A DNA stretch of 64,000 bases from Gordonia sp. ABSL11-1 (lineage in GTDB: Bacteria > Actinomycetota > Actinomycetes > Mycobacteriales > Mycobacteriaceae). The position numbers and the translations under genes are program-made. This document shows, in pieces, positions 46,499-55,697 of this stretch; positions within the stretch are counted from its first letter, which is position 1; each line of letters starts with the position of its first letter. The stretch lies in assembly GCF_030315685.1 (NCBI RefSeq), contig NZ_JASXSI010000012.1:112208-176207 (forward strand), in the 5' to 3' direction. The notes under the pieces were generated by a model, which made no database searches, was not told the DNA's origin, and saw nothing but the letters and a program-made list of their open reading frames with translations.

Positions 46499-47626
46499 TC
46501 AGACCGCGAAATCGGCAGCGTGTGCGACGACGATGTCGCGACCGCACGCGCCGTCGGCGAGCAGCGCGCGCTGTCGGGTGGCGCCGTTGCCCGATCGGGT
46601 GAGCGTCTCGATATACGTATCGATCATCGCGCGATCGCCCAGCTCGTCGAGTGCGTCCGCGACGTCCGACACCAACTCGGATGCCAGCTGCGAAGCGGGT
46701 GAGGAGACCACGCGGAGCACGTCGATGCCTGCCCCGTCGATCCCGTCGTGTGCGGCTTTCCACAGTGCAGCGGTGAGCACCTCGGTCTCCACCACCGGAG
46801 CGACGACACCCGCCGCGATGTCGGACGTCGCCGTCACCACCAAGGCTCGGACGAGACCAGCGATCGCGACCGCCTCGTCGGCCCGCGCCTGCACGTCGCC
46901 GACGCGGATCTCGATGGTGGGCAGATGATCGGAGGGGCGGATGTCCCAATAGACCATGTGGTCGTCGAGGATCGCGCCGCTGGACACGAACATCGAGACC
47001 AGATGCTCGAAATGCTCCCGCGACCGCAGGTGCGGCGGCGGCCCGGCCGCCGGCCATCGCGACCACAGCACCGATCGCCAGCTCGCGTGGCCGGTGTCCG
47101 CGTCTCGGTACACCGCCGAATTCGCCGACAGCGCAAGAAGAGTCGGTAGACGGTGCCGGAGATGGTTGCTCACCGCGACCGCGATGTCGCGATCGGGAAC
47201 GCCGACGTGTACGTGGCAGCCGCAGATCCCCTGCTCATGCGCGAGCATGCCGAAGTGCCTGCCGATCTGCCGGTAGCGGTCGGTATCGGTGACGGGGAAG
47301 TCATCGGGGACGGTGGGTGGGACGCCGGCAGCGATCACGCCCACGCCGACCTCGTCGGCGGACTCGGCGACGACCGCGCGCAGATGGCGCAGCTGCTCGA
47401 GGACCTCGGCGGTCATCGAGCATGTCCTGGTCGCGATCTCGACCTGGCATTAGGTCAATTCGAGATCCAGATGGACACCACGACGCGACGCCGCGGCGGC
47501 GACCTCGCGATTACGACTCACCGGGTGCCCGGTGGTGAGGTCGACCAGGATGAACTCTTCCTCGACACCGATCGTGGGATGGCCGTGCCCCGCCGGGTCG
47601 GAAGGCGTCGGATCGGCGGACGTCAT
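46499..47626 (-). pseudogene. YbdK-type glutamate-cysteine ligase 2/carboxylate-amine ligase, in-frame stop
   Basis: Family of ATP-dependent carboxylate-amine ligases. From ATG 47626 the frame reads MTSADPTPSDPAGHGHPTIG, then VEEEFILVDLTTGHPVSR and RRGVHLDLELT, then TAA at 47450-47452, then CQVEIATRTC and MTAEVLEQLRHLRAVVAESA, all in one frame. Past the stop the typical GICGCHVHVGVPDRDIAVAVSNHL and TIEIRVGDVQARADE blocks are intact. An intact protein would be about 375 residues; the longest uninterrupted part begins at ATG 47416. The stop replaces a residue next to CQVE; a Gln codon (CAA) is one C-to-T change away. Confidence 0.85.
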
Positions 47627-47720
47627 CATCTCATCGTACGGTCGGCAGGACGCGCGAGGACTTGCGCGCGCCCGGAGACGATCGGTCCGACGTCAGGACC
47701 GACGACAGGAGGAGGTTCGC

Positions 47721-48149
47721 GTGGCACGTGTCGACGTCGGAGTGGGATCGGACCTCGCGCCGGCATCCGCATGGGAGCTCGCCTCGGACCTGAGCAGGTT
47801 CTCGGAGTGGATGACGATCTTCGGCGGTTGGCGAGGGGAACTCCCGGAACAGATCGGACAGGGCACCACGATCTCGTCGCTCATCAAGGTCAAGGGTTTC
47901 CGCAACGTGATCCATTGGCGGGTCACCGACTACATCGAGCCCACCGTCATCGCCCTAGCGGGGCACGGGCGTGGTGGTGTGCGCATCGACCTCACGATGA
48001 AGGTCACCCCGGTGGAGGACGGGTCACATTTCGATCTGACCGCCGAACTCGGCGGAGGTCTGCTCAACGGTCCGATCGGGTCGTTGGTGGCGAAGGTCAT
48101 CGAGTCCGACGTGCGGAGGTCGATCAGCAATCTCGCACGGCTGCGCTGA
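47721..48149 (+). CDS. SRPBCC-family protein
   Basis: 142-residue START/Bet v1-like protein, the family of polyketide cyclases and toxin-like lipid-binding proteins. The beginning ASAWELASDLSRFSEWMTIFGGW and the end GPIGSLVAKVIESDVRRSISNLARLR are typical. The GTG at 47721 is preceded by a strong AGGAGGAGG. It starts about 95 bp from the divergent YbdK-like gene. Ligand unknown. Confidence 0.87.
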   Translation: MARVDVGVGSDLAPASAWELASDLSRFSEWMTIFGGWRGELPEQIGQGTTISSLIKVKGFRNVIHWRVTDYIEPTVIALAGHGRGGVRIDLTMKVTPVEDGSHFDLTAELGGGLLNGPIGSLVAKVIESDVRRSISNLARLR

Positions 48150-48172
48150 CACCTGTTCCAACCGGTCGGCGG

Positions 48173-49258
48173 TCAGTCCGACGCACCGAGTTTGCCGACG
48201 GCGGCGCTCAACGGGACATCGAGCGCGTCGTACAACCCGGGACCCGCGTCGGTGAGCCAGGGAATGGCATTCACGAGTCGTCCGACCGCCGTGGCGTTGC
48301 CGCCGGCCGCGCGGTTGCCGTCGTCGTCTGTCGCCTCGACGGTGATCTCGATCCGCGGCCATCCCTCGATGATCACCCGGTGTGCGCCGTCACCGCCGTC
48401 CGGCGGGGTGGGCCACTCGGGCGCGCAGTCCGCGTGGATGCGTGTGACGTGTTCGATGACGATCGGGGTGCTGTCGCCGACGATCCCCTGGACCTCGAAG
48501 CGGACGGCACCCTGCGTACCCGCCTCGAACAGACCCATCGCAGGGGTGGTCACGTCGGCATCCAGTTCTCGCCGGTCCAGAGTCTCCCGGATCTCATCGA
48601 TCTCGATGCCCAATCCCCGTGCGATCAGGCGGATCTGGCCGCCCCACACCATCGTGGGGACGCCCGCCGACAACATGGGCGGCTCGTAGTCCATCGGCTG
48701 CCCCATCCCGACGAGATACCGCACCGAATCGGGCTGATCGTAGGTCGTGTAGTCGAAGATCTCCTGGCACCGGATGGCGTCGATCCGCGAGGCGAGACCC
48801 GTGGCCAGGAGCGGGAGGATGTCGTTGCCCCACCCGGGATCGATCCCGGAGACGAACAGTGACCCGCCGCCGCGGGTCACCGCGTCGATGACCGGATCCC
48901 TGATCTCCGGCGGTGCCGACCGTGAGTCGTAGAGGGCGTAGAGCGACGGCGTGACGACGGTGATGCCCCGATCGATCACGCCGGTGATGTCGGCGAGCGC
49001 GTCGTCGGGTCGGATGTCGCCGGAGGCTGCGTAGACAACGGCATCGGTGTCGTCGAGGAGGCCGCCGACGTCCGCGGTGGCGGTGATCCCGAGATCATCG
49101 TCGAGTCCGGCGAGGCGTCCCGCGTCGCGTCCCACCTTCTCTGGATCGTGGACGACGACACCCCGCAACATGAGGTCCGGGTGCGCGATCACCGACCGGA
49201 TGGCGGCCTGCCCGACGTTGCCGGTACCCCACACGACCACGCGCAACTTCTCGACCAT
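48173..49258 (-). CDS. DapB-N-terminal-like NAD(P)H-dependent dehydrogenase (paralogue)
   Basis: 361-residue paralogue of the protein at 21324-22406. Parallel blocks are VVVWGTGNVGQAAIRSVI, DPEKVGRDAGRLAG, SGIDPGWGNDILPLLA, CQEIFDYTTYD and VNAIPWLTDAGPGLYDALDVPL. Like its paralogue it lacks the DapB catalytic HHxxK motif and so is not a lysine-synthesis enzyme. No KstR-like site was seen near it. Substrate unknown; the presence of two copies suggests related but distinct substrates. Confidence 0.83.
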   Translation of the reverse strand: MVEKLRVVVWGTGNVGQAAIRSVIAHPDLMLRGVVVHDPEKVGRDAGRLAGLDDDLGITATADVGGLLDDTDAVVYAASGDIRPDDALADITGVIDRGITVVTPSLYALYDSRSAPPEIRDPVIDAVTRGGGSLFVSGIDPGWGNDILPLLATGLASRIDAIRCQEIFDYTTYDQPDSVRYLVGMGQPMDYEPPMLSAGVPTMVWGGQIRLIARGLGIEIDEIRETLDRRELDADVTTPAMGLFEAGTQGAVRFEVQGIVGDSTPIVIEHVTRIHADCAPEWPTPPDGGDGAHRVIIEGWPRIEITVEATDDDGNRAAGGNATAVGRLVNAIPWLTDAGPGLYDALDVPLSAAVGKLGASD

Positions 49259-49354
49259 TTGCTGAGGATAGGGAACCCCGGCCGGGACCGAGGGGGGATC
49301 GGGATTCCTGCCGCCGGCGAGCGAGACGCTGGGCCGAAGGTCGCCGTGTTCCGC

Positions 49355-50572
49355 TCAACCCGCGGTGCCGGCGCTCGAGTCGTCGACGACCGACGCCCGC
49401 CTGCCGAGGCGATCCGACAGCCATGCGGCGCCGACACCGTGCAGGAGCACACTGCCGATGACGGTGGCCGCCATGGCATACAGCACGTCGTCGGCGGCCA
49501 CCCCGTCGAGGGCGTTGTAGGCGAGCAATCCGAAGACGATCGATGCCGTACCGCGAGGACCGAGGGCGCCGACCAGCAGTCGGTCACGCGCCGTGAGATC
49601 GGAGCGCAGCAGTGACAGGTACACCGGGAGCATCCGGACGATCGTGAGTCCCGCGATCGCGAACACGATGACCCGCCAGTCGACTCCGAACGACGCGAGC
49701 AGGACAGTCGTCAGGCCGAAGACGAACCACATCGCCAGACTGGTCAGTGTGCTCAGATCCTCGGCGAGGCTCAACTCCACCTCGGACGGTGAGCGGGTGG
49801 CCCGATAAGCGAGTCCGCAGATGAACGCGGCGACGAACCCGTTGGCGTCGATCCAGGTCGCGGTGGCATAACTGAGCAACGGGACGAGCACGAGGCTCAT
49901 CCGGATCGCGGACGCGCTCGCGAGGTCTCGTTCGATGCTCCGACTGGTGAGCCAGGCGGCCGCGATGCCGATCGGAGTCCCCACGAGGACGGCGAGTCCG
50001 GCCGCGGGCAGCGCGTCGCCCAGCGCCTCCAACGCCGAGTCGTGCCCGTTGTCCTCCGCCAGCGCGAGCGCGAAGATGAACACGGGGGCGATCACCCCGT
50101 CGTTGTAGCCGCTCTCGACATTCAACAGATGGCGGATTCGGCGCGGGAGGCGTCGGTCGCGCAGGATCGCCGGAGCGGGTGTGAAATCGGTCGGCACGAT
50201 CACGCAGGCGATGATCAGCAGGACGGCGAAGGACAGTCCCGGGAGCAGCAGCGCGCCGAATCCGACGGCCAGCACCAGGGACAGCGGGATCCCGATCAGC
50301 AGCAACCGCAGCGTCGATCCGCGTTCGCCGCCGAAGTAGCCGCCCTTCACCTCCATCGCGTCGACGAACAACAGCAGCGCGAGGATCAACTCGACCACTC
50401 GTTCGGCCACGACCGTGTTCAGCGTGTGTCCGATCTCGTCGCTCGTGGTGAATCCGATGGCGATACCGGCGATCACCATCAGCGACGGGCCGGTGACGCG
50501 TGCATCGGCGAGACGACGGGACACCAGCGCCCACACGATCATCACGATCAAGCCGATGAGAATGGATGCCAT
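49355..50572 (-). CDS. Cation:proton antiporter (CPA family)
   Basis: 405-residue membrane protein with about 12 helices. CPA-type features are ALLLFVDAMEVKGGYFG, ACVIVPTDFTPAPAILRD (the TDFTPAPAI block contains the conserved ion-binding Asp, as in NhaP/KefB relatives), and LLNVESGYNDGVIAPVFIFALAL (ESGxNDG). The loop ALGPRGTASIVFGLLAYNAL is the typical C-terminal glycine-rich segment. Sodium or potassium/proton exchange is expected; no regulatory RCK domain is attached. Confidence 0.9.
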   Translation of the reverse strand: MASILIGLIVMIVWALVSRRLADARVTGPSLMVIAGIAIGFTTSDEIGHTLNTVVAERVVELILALLLFVDAMEVKGGYFGGERGSTLRLLLIGIPLSLVLAVGFGALLLPGLSFAVLLIIACVIVPTDFTPAPAILRDRRLPRRIRHLLNVESGYNDGVIAPVFIFALALAEDNGHDSALEALGDALPAAGLAVLVGTPIGIAAAWLTSRSIERDLASASAIRMSLVLVPLLSYATATWIDANGFVAAFICGLAYRATRSPSEVELSLAEDLSTLTSLAMWFVFGLTTVLLASFGVDWRVIVFAIAGLTIVRMLPVYLSLLRSDLTARDRLLVGALGPRGTASIVFGLLAYNALDGVAADDVLYAMAATVIGSVLLHGVGAAWLSDRLGRRASVVDDSSAGTAG

Positions 50573-50643
50573 CGATGTTCTCCGCGGTGATCGAAGCGGT
50601 CAGACGTGACGTCGAGCGGCTGCGACGGGTCGTGTCCGTGCCG

Positions 50644-50961
50644 TCATCGCTGCCCCCGAACCTGTCCGAAGTACGACCGGAGACCGAGCGCGGCAACAGT
50701 TGCGCCCAGCGCGAAGGACAGGACGAACGCTGGAGTCGATGCCCGTCGTCGTTCGGTGAACACAACGAGACCAGCGCCGACAGCGTTCATCCCCGCCCAC
50801 ACGATGTTGAGCGCCGGTGACGAGTCGCCGACTCCGGGCGGGTTCGCAAACGGTGTGGGAAAGGGCTTGCCGGTCACGCCATGTGCGAGGTGCGGGATGA
50901 CGTTGGCCGCGATCGCGCCGGCGGACACCGCCGCGAGATGGTTGCGTGCGCTGACGATCAC
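50644..50961 (-). CDS. Small membrane protein, 105 aa, unknown
   Basis: Four hydrophobic segments (AAVSAGAIAANVIPHLAHGV, ALNIVWAGMNAVGAGLVVF, TPAFVLSFALGATVAALGL) in a 105-residue protein. The stretch NVIPHLAHGVTGKPFPTPFANPPG resembles a conserved hypothetical family of small actinobacterial membrane proteins; I cannot assign a function. It has an ATG with a plausible AAGGAGGA upstream and lies next to the antiporter gene on the same strand. Confidence 0.72.
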   Translation of the reverse strand: MIVSARNHLAAVSAGAIAANVIPHLAHGVTGKPFPTPFANPPGVGDSSPALNIVWAGMNAVGAGLVVFTERRRASTPAFVLSFALGATVAALGLRSYFGQVRGQR

Positions 50962-51106
50962 CGAATCCTCCTTGCCCCGGTGCAGGTCATCCGAGTTCCC
51001 TCGTTGTCTATCACTGTTCGCCGGACATCACGGCGCGAGTGCGAATCTCTCGACAGCGCGCGGTGGCGGAGCCCAAGGTGCACGATGGTGGTCAGAGGGG
51101 TACCGG

Positions 51107-52231
51107 ATGAAGAGGCGGACGACGATGGCCTCGAGGTACATGAGTCGATTCGGGGTGTTCGCACTCCTGGTGGTGATCATCCTGTGGTGCGTCCCGGCGC
51201 CACGCGCGGACGCCGCGTCGGGCCGGGTCGACGCGACCGTCGATGGGTTCCGTCTGGACGGATCACCGTGGTGGCCGTCGGGTTTCGACGCCTACCAACT
51301 CGCCACCGACTGGTCGGTGAACACCGGCTGCGGAGCGATGGTCGATCTCGATGCCTACTTCGCGTCACTGCCACCGCACTCGCTCACCCGGTTCGATCTG
51401 TTCGCCCAGCTGGCCGTGAACAAGTACACCGGAGCGATCGACTTCGGTCCGATGGATGCCGTGTTCGCAGCCGCGGCTCGGCACGACCAGATGGTCCTGC
51501 CGGTGCTGGTGGCCTCCGACGGCGCCTGCGAGAACGGCCAGTTCAAGGAACGCGATTGGTATGTCTCCGGTTGGCGAACCGTCGTCGGCGCCGGCGGCAT
51601 GACGTTCCGGCAATGGATGCGGGCAGCAGTCCGTCGGTGGAAGAACCATCCGACGCTGGCGGGATGGGAACTCGTCGGTGAACCGGAACCGAGCGTCTGT
51701 GGTGATGCGGCCTGCGGATGGCAGTCCCGATCCTGTCCACCGGATGCGTCCGGGGTGTTGCGGACCTTTTTCGACACTGCCGGCGCCGCCCTGCGGCACA
51801 TCGACCCGGGCGCGGTCATCTGGTCCGGCCTCGCCGGCGGCGGGCAGTGCGGAACCGCCGGGCCGCAGTACGAATACGTCGGGGACTCCCCGGGTCTCGA
51901 TGTGCTCGATTATCACGACTACGGGTCTGACGGTGTCCCGCTGCCCGGTGACCAGTGGAATGGACTCGCCGAGCGATTGCGACAGGCGAGAGCCGTCGGA
52001 AAACCTCTGGCGGTCAACGAGATCGGCCAGAACGCAGGGTCCTGCGGTACACGTGAGCAGCGCGCTTTCGACTTCCGCACCAAGGTCACCGGTCAGCGGG
52101 CTGCGGGCACGTCGACCGCGTTGTTCTGGGCGTTCGTGCCCGATCCGCGAGATGACCAGTGCACGTTCGACATCGGTCCCGGCGATCCGACTCTCGACCT
52201 GGTGGAGGATCTCACCCGGTACGGCGGTTGA
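51107..52231 (+). CDS. Secreted glycoside hydrolase (GH5/cellulase-like)
   Basis: 374-residue exported protein. Sec signal MKRRTTMASRYMSRFGVFALL, hydrophobic core VVIILWCVPAPRADAAS, cleavage near ADA-AS. The mature part is a TIM-barrel hydrolase of the clan-A type: WWPSGFDAYQLATDW, LAGWELVGEPEPSV (acid/base Glu in GEP), VLDYHDYGSDG and LAVNEIGQ (nucleophile Glu). Several Cys pairs suggest disulphides. The ATG at 51107 is preferred over the long frame from 50606. Substrate may be mannan or another beta-glycan; this is inference. Confidence 0.85.
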   Translation: MKRRTTMASRYMSRFGVFALLVVIILWCVPAPRADAASGRVDATVDGFRLDGSPWWPSGFDAYQLATDWSVNTGCGAMVDLDAYFASLPPHSLTRFDLFAQLAVNKYTGAIDFGPMDAVFAAAARHDQMVLPVLVASDGACENGQFKERDWYVSGWRTVVGAGGMTFRQWMRAAVRRWKNHPTLAGWELVGEPEPSVCGDAACGWQSRSCPPDASGVLRTFFDTAGAALRHIDPGAVIWSGLAGGGQCGTAGPQYEYVGDSPGLDVLDYHDYGSDGVPLPGDQWNGLAERLRQARAVGKPLAVNEIGQNAGSCGTREQRAFDFRTKVTGQRAAGTSTALFWAFVPDPRDDQCTFDIGPGDPTLDLVEDLTRYGG

Positions 52232-52314
52232 CCGGAATCGACGACCGGCGATCGATGAGACGGGTACAGTCACACACCACAGCCTGTGAGGAACGTCACC
52301 CTCGAGGAGGTCCC

Positions 52315-53217
52315 GTGAGCACATCACAAGAGCGGGCGACGCAACTCGATCTGGTGGCCAGGCTGAAGTCGTCCTACCCCGGAACTGCCGGACGCGCCGA
52401 CACCCGATCTGCTCGATCATGCGCGTTTCGTCGCCTACATGAAGCCGCTCCACGACGTCGGTGGTGAGCCGGATTCGCCTCTCACGTAGGAGAACAAGCA
52501 GTATGAGCACTGGGAGCGCATGACCTATGTGGTGTGCGAGGTGCTGGCATGGCGTGGCATCTGGCTGTCCGAAGAGCGTCGCCGTATCGGCAACGTCGAG
52601 GTCGGCCGGGCCGTCTACCTGGGCATCCCGTACTGCGGCCGGTGGCTTCTCGCCGTCGCCCGAATCCTGGTGGAGAAACATCACATCGGCCTGGGCGAAT
52701 TCGGGGAGCGGATGCTCGATGTCCACGAGAGATACGCCGACCGGCTCAGCGGGAAATCGTTGGACGCTCGACCGCGATCGATCGGCGACGGGGCAGACGT
52801 GCCGCGCAACAGTCATCACGAATACGCGGTGGGGACCGGCGACCCACAGATCTACGCGGGTCGGGCCGGCCGGCCGAGGTTCGCTGTCGGACAACATGTA
52901 CTCGTCCGGGACCTCCCGGTGCTGCTGTGCACACGGACACCGGAGTACGTGCGTGGCGCCGTCGGCGAGATCGACACGGTGGCGTACGAGAGTCCGGCTC
53001 CCGAGGACGAGACCTGGGGACGCGAGGACGCCACACCGGAATGGTTCTATGTCGTCCGATTCGACGTGGCCGACTGTGGGACGGATACACCGGTCCGGCG
53101 ACGGACACCCTGTGCACCGAGATCCCCGGGCGTTGGCTCACCCTCGCCGAATCGGAAGGACCGACCGCGGGACCGATGACCACGACCACCACGATCACGA
53201 CCACGCACGCACGGTGA
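52315..53217 (+). pseudogene. Nitrile hydratase/thiocyanate hydrolase beta-like subunit (SH3-like domain), three lesions
   Basis: Beta-type subunit of a three-subunit nitrile hydratase or thiocyanate hydrolase. From GTG 52315, preceded by CGAGGAGG, the frame starts VSTSQERATQLDLVARLKSS. An extra C at 52377-52380 then breaks it before YPELPDAPTPDLLDHARF. A TAG at 52487-52489 replaces a Tyr codon (LT-stop-ENKQYEHWE). The body continues from MTYVVCEVLAWRGIWLSEER through the SH3-like part PRFAVGQHVLVRDLPVLLCT to VADxWDGYTGPATDTLCT, where one base is missing at about 53074-53076. The reconstructed gene ends at 53215-53217, overlapping the alpha-gene GTG. Confidence 0.82.
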
Positions 53218-53888
53218 AGCCCATGGTCGACGAGGTCACCGACTTCGAGGTGCTCGAGATCGCGTTGCACGAGTTGTGTATCGAGAAAGGTCTGTTCACC
53301 AGCGATGAGCATCAACAGTTCACCGAGTTCGCCGAGCGGATCGGGCCCACACCCGCCGCACGCCTTGTAGCGGGGGAGCGGCTTGCTCCCGCATTCAAGG
53401 AACTGGCACTCGCGGAACCGATGACGGCGAGCAAAGAGGTCGGCGTCGACCGGCTGGAGCCCACCGGTTTCGGCACACCGAGCGATATCACCGCGTTCGA
53501 GATCCTCGAGGACACCCCAGAGATCCATCACGTCATCGTCTGCGCGTTGTGTACCTGCTATCCGCGACCCATCCTGGGGAACTCACCGGAGTGGTATCGC
53601 ACTCCCGACTACCGTCGGGGGATGGTCCGATGGCCCCGACAGGTGCTGTCGAGTTCGGATTGACTCTGCCCGACGGTGTGTCGGTACGCGTTCAGGATTC
53701 CAACCAGAAGTTCCGGTTCATGGTCATGCCGATGCGGCCCCCGGGAACCGACGACTGGGGACGAGGACGGGCTGACCGAGATCATCACCCGCGAGTGCCT
53801 GATCGGTGTCGCACTGCCGAAGCCCGGGATTACGACCAACGCCGTCGTCGAGACGCGGCCGGCGGTCCATCCCCGTGAGGCGTACTGA
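53214..53888 (+). pseudogene. Nitrile hydratase alpha/thiocyanate hydrolase gamma-like subunit, two compensating frameshifts
   Basis: Metal-binding catalytic subunit. Parts: MVDEVTDFEVLEIALHELC, then the cobalt-claw motif VIVCALCTCYPRPILG (VCxLCxC) and SPEWYRTPDYRRGMVRWPRQVLS. There a base is lost at about 53650-53652, and the continuation EFGLTLPDGVSVRVQDSN to PPGTDDW follows. An extra G at 53757-53760 then brings in DEDGLTEIITRECLIGVALP and the end AVHPREAY. The frame also stays open upstream of GTG 53214 and encodes a His/Asp-rich leader (DDHDHHDHDHAR). That would suit a metal-loading tail, but no start codon precedes it. Confidence 0.82.
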
Positions 53889-53889
53889 G

Positions 53890-54249
53890 ATGACCACCGA
53901 CGCGAATGGCCAAACCGGACAGCATGATCCGTTGACCGAGATCGTCGAGCGTGACCAGACCTGGCCACGGATGGCGCGGAAGTATGGAGTCGAGAACCCG
54001 ACACCACCGTGGAAGACAAGTCTTGACGGCATGTGCGATGCGCTCGATCGAGCCGATGATCCTGCCGTACCGAGCGGAGAACAACGCCGAGACGACGAGG
54101 ACGCACTGACCGCGACGGTGTACCCATCGGTCCCGTTCCCGGAGAGTCAACTCGTGTCGCTCGCCCATTCGCTGCTGGACCGCGGTCTGGTCGGCGAGAC
54201 GGAACTACGCGAACGCATGGCAGCGGTGCGTAAGCGGCTCGAGGTCTGA
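53890..54249 (+). CDS. Thiocyanate hydrolase alpha/toyocamycin nitrile hydratase-like third subunit
   Basis: 119-residue protein matching the small extra subunit seen in three-subunit enzymes (ScnA/ToyL-like): MARKYGVENPTPPWKTSLDG, MCDALDRADDPAVP, then YPSVPFPESQLVSLAHSLLDRG and LVGETELRERMAAVRKRLEV. It starts 1 bp after the alpha-like gene and is the only subunit gene of the three that is intact. Without its partners it is unlikely to act alone. The sequence assignment is from memory of the family; no search was run. Confidence 0.75.
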   Translation: MTTDANGQTGQHDPLTEIVERDQTWPRMARKYGVENPTPPWKTSLDGMCDALDRADDPAVPSGEQRRDDEDALTATVYPSVPFPESQLVSLAHSLLDRGLVGETELRERMAAVRKRLEV

Positions 54250-54323
54250 TCGGGAGCCCGGCCGCCACGCAGCGCTCGGTATGCTGACGTCATGTCCGTT
54301 TTGTGTGATTCTGCGCAGTCGTC

Positions 54324-54989
54324 GTGACCCGCCGAACACGGTTGCGATCGCCGCTTGCCGTCACCGTGGTCGCGATCGTGGCGATCGTCGTCGCCGGCAT
54401 CGTGGTCCTCCTCGGTCGCGACGATTCACCGTCGGTCACCAGTGCAGACGGATCCGGTGCGGTGGTGCGCGCCGATAGTCATCGGTTGACCGATCCGCCG
54501 CAGAGTCGCGCCCAGTTCGTCGAGTTTCTCGATTTCGAGTGCGAAGCGTGCGCCGCGGTGCATCCGCTGATCGAGGAACTTCGCGCGTCCTACGGCGACC
54601 AGGTGACGTTCGTCGTGCGCTACTTCCCGATGCCGGGACATGTGAACGGGGAGCGGGCTGCTCGTGCCGTCGAGGCCGCGGCGCACCAGGGGCGCTTCGA
54701 GCAGATGTATCAGCGCATGTTCAGCACGCAGAGTCAATGGGGAGAGCGTGAGGAACCCGCCGACGGTGTGTTCCGGACGTTCGCCGCGGACTTGGGCCTC
54801 GACATGGCCGGCTTCGACGAGAGTTATCACGCTCCCGCGACAATCGAGCGTGTCCGTGCCGACGTCGCTGACGGTCTGTCACTAGGTGTGCAGGGCACCC
54901 CGACCTTCTTCCTCGACGGCATGAGGTTGCAGCCGACCAGCTACGACGATCTCGTGGCCGCGATCGAGGAACGTCTGTCGGATGCGTGA
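54324..54989 (+). CDS. Membrane-anchored DsbA-like thioredoxin-fold protein
   Basis: 221-residue protein: an N-terminal anchor (TRLRSPLAVTVVAIVAIVVAGIVVLL), then a DsbA-type domain with the redox motif CEAC in FVEFLDFECEACAAVHPLIEEL, the helical insert GHVNGERAARAVEAAAHQGRF and the cis-Pro loop QGTPTFFLDG. It would form disulphides in exported proteins. GTG 54324 is the start. It follows the nitrile-hydratase-like cluster but is separated by 74 bp and is probably independent of it. Confidence 0.88.
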   Translation: MTRRTRLRSPLAVTVVAIVAIVVAGIVVLLGRDDSPSVTSADGSGAVVRADSHRLTDPPQSRAQFVEFLDFECEACAAVHPLIEELRASYGDQVTFVVRYFPMPGHVNGERAARAVEAAAHQGRFEQMYQRMFSTQSQWGEREEPADGVFRTFAADLGLDMAGFDESYHAPATIERVRADVADGLSLGVQGTPTFFLDGMRLQPTSYDDLVAAIEERLSDA

Positions 54990-55018
54990 ACCGAGGTCGT
55001 CGCGGGTACCCCTCCGTG

Positions 55019-55270
55019 ATGACTGACAAGGACTCCGACGACACCCGGTTCGATCCGCAGAATCCCGATCCGGCCTCCACGGCCGGTCTCGAGCCGGGAG
55101 GGGGTGTCGCGCCAGGTGACATCCCGCCTGCCGAGACCGCGGTCGGCGGGCCACAGCACGAGCCGCCGCAGCGGCGCAGCATCGGCGCGATGATCGCCAT
55201 TGGGCTCGCGGTCCTGGTGGTCATCGTCGTGGCTGCAGGATTGATCGAGAGGGCGTTCGGGTTGTTCTGA
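55019..55270 (+). CDS. DUF6480-type small single-helix membrane protein
   Basis: 83-residue protein with a conserved disordered start (DPQNPDPASTAGLEPGGG then VAPGDIPPAETAVGG) and one C-terminal helix (IGAMIAIGLAVLVVIVVAAGLI). It fits the actinobacterial DUF6480 family. The ATG at 55019 is preferred over the longer frame from 54986. Function unknown. Confidence 0.8.
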   Translation: MTDKDSDDTRFDPQNPDPASTAGLEPGGGVAPGDIPPAETAVGGPQHEPPQRRSIGAMIAIGLAVLVVIVVAAGLIERAFGLF

Positions 55271-55308
55271 CGTCGAATGCGCCCCGGGACACCCTCTAGG
55301 CTCGATGG

Positions 55309-55692
55309 ATGAGCACTGGCTGGTCGATGGATGAGCTCTCCGCGCTGGAGTCCGCAGACGAACTCGAAATCGCCACGCCACGTCCGGACGGCACGGTCGG
55401 CCGCTACGTGCCGATCTGGGTGGTGTGCAGCAGCCGGCACGTCTATGTGCGGACATGGCATCGCCGGGACACCGGGTGGTTCGGGCGGGCCGCTCGTACG
55501 GGTGATGCACGAATCCGGTTCGGAGAACACGAGATCGACGTGATCGTTGACGACGTCGGAAGCGATGTGGACCTACGACCCGCCGTCGACGAGGCCTATC
55601 GCACGAAGTACGGACGATACGGATCCGCCACCGTGGATCGGATGGTCGGCGACGATGCCGGGCGGACGACGCTTCGGCTCACACCGCGATAG
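55309..55692 (+). CDS. DUF2255 family protein
   Basis: 127-residue soluble protein resembling the DUF2255/nitroreductase-like small split-barrel family: LESADELEIATPRPDGTVGRYVPIWVV, YVRTWHRRDTGWFGRAARTG and a C-terminal IDVIVDDVGSDVDLRPAVDEAYRTKYG. The pattern of conserved Trp/Tyr residues suggests it may bind F420 or FMN, but this is not established. It converges on the broken permease. Confidence 0.78.
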   Translation: MSTGWSMDELSALESADELEIATPRPDGTVGRYVPIWVVCSSRHVYVRTWHRRDTGWFGRAARTGDARIRFGEHEIDVIVDDVGSDVDLRPAVDEAYRTKYGRYGSATVDRMVGDDAGRTTLRLTPR

Positions 55693-55697
55693 CAGTG

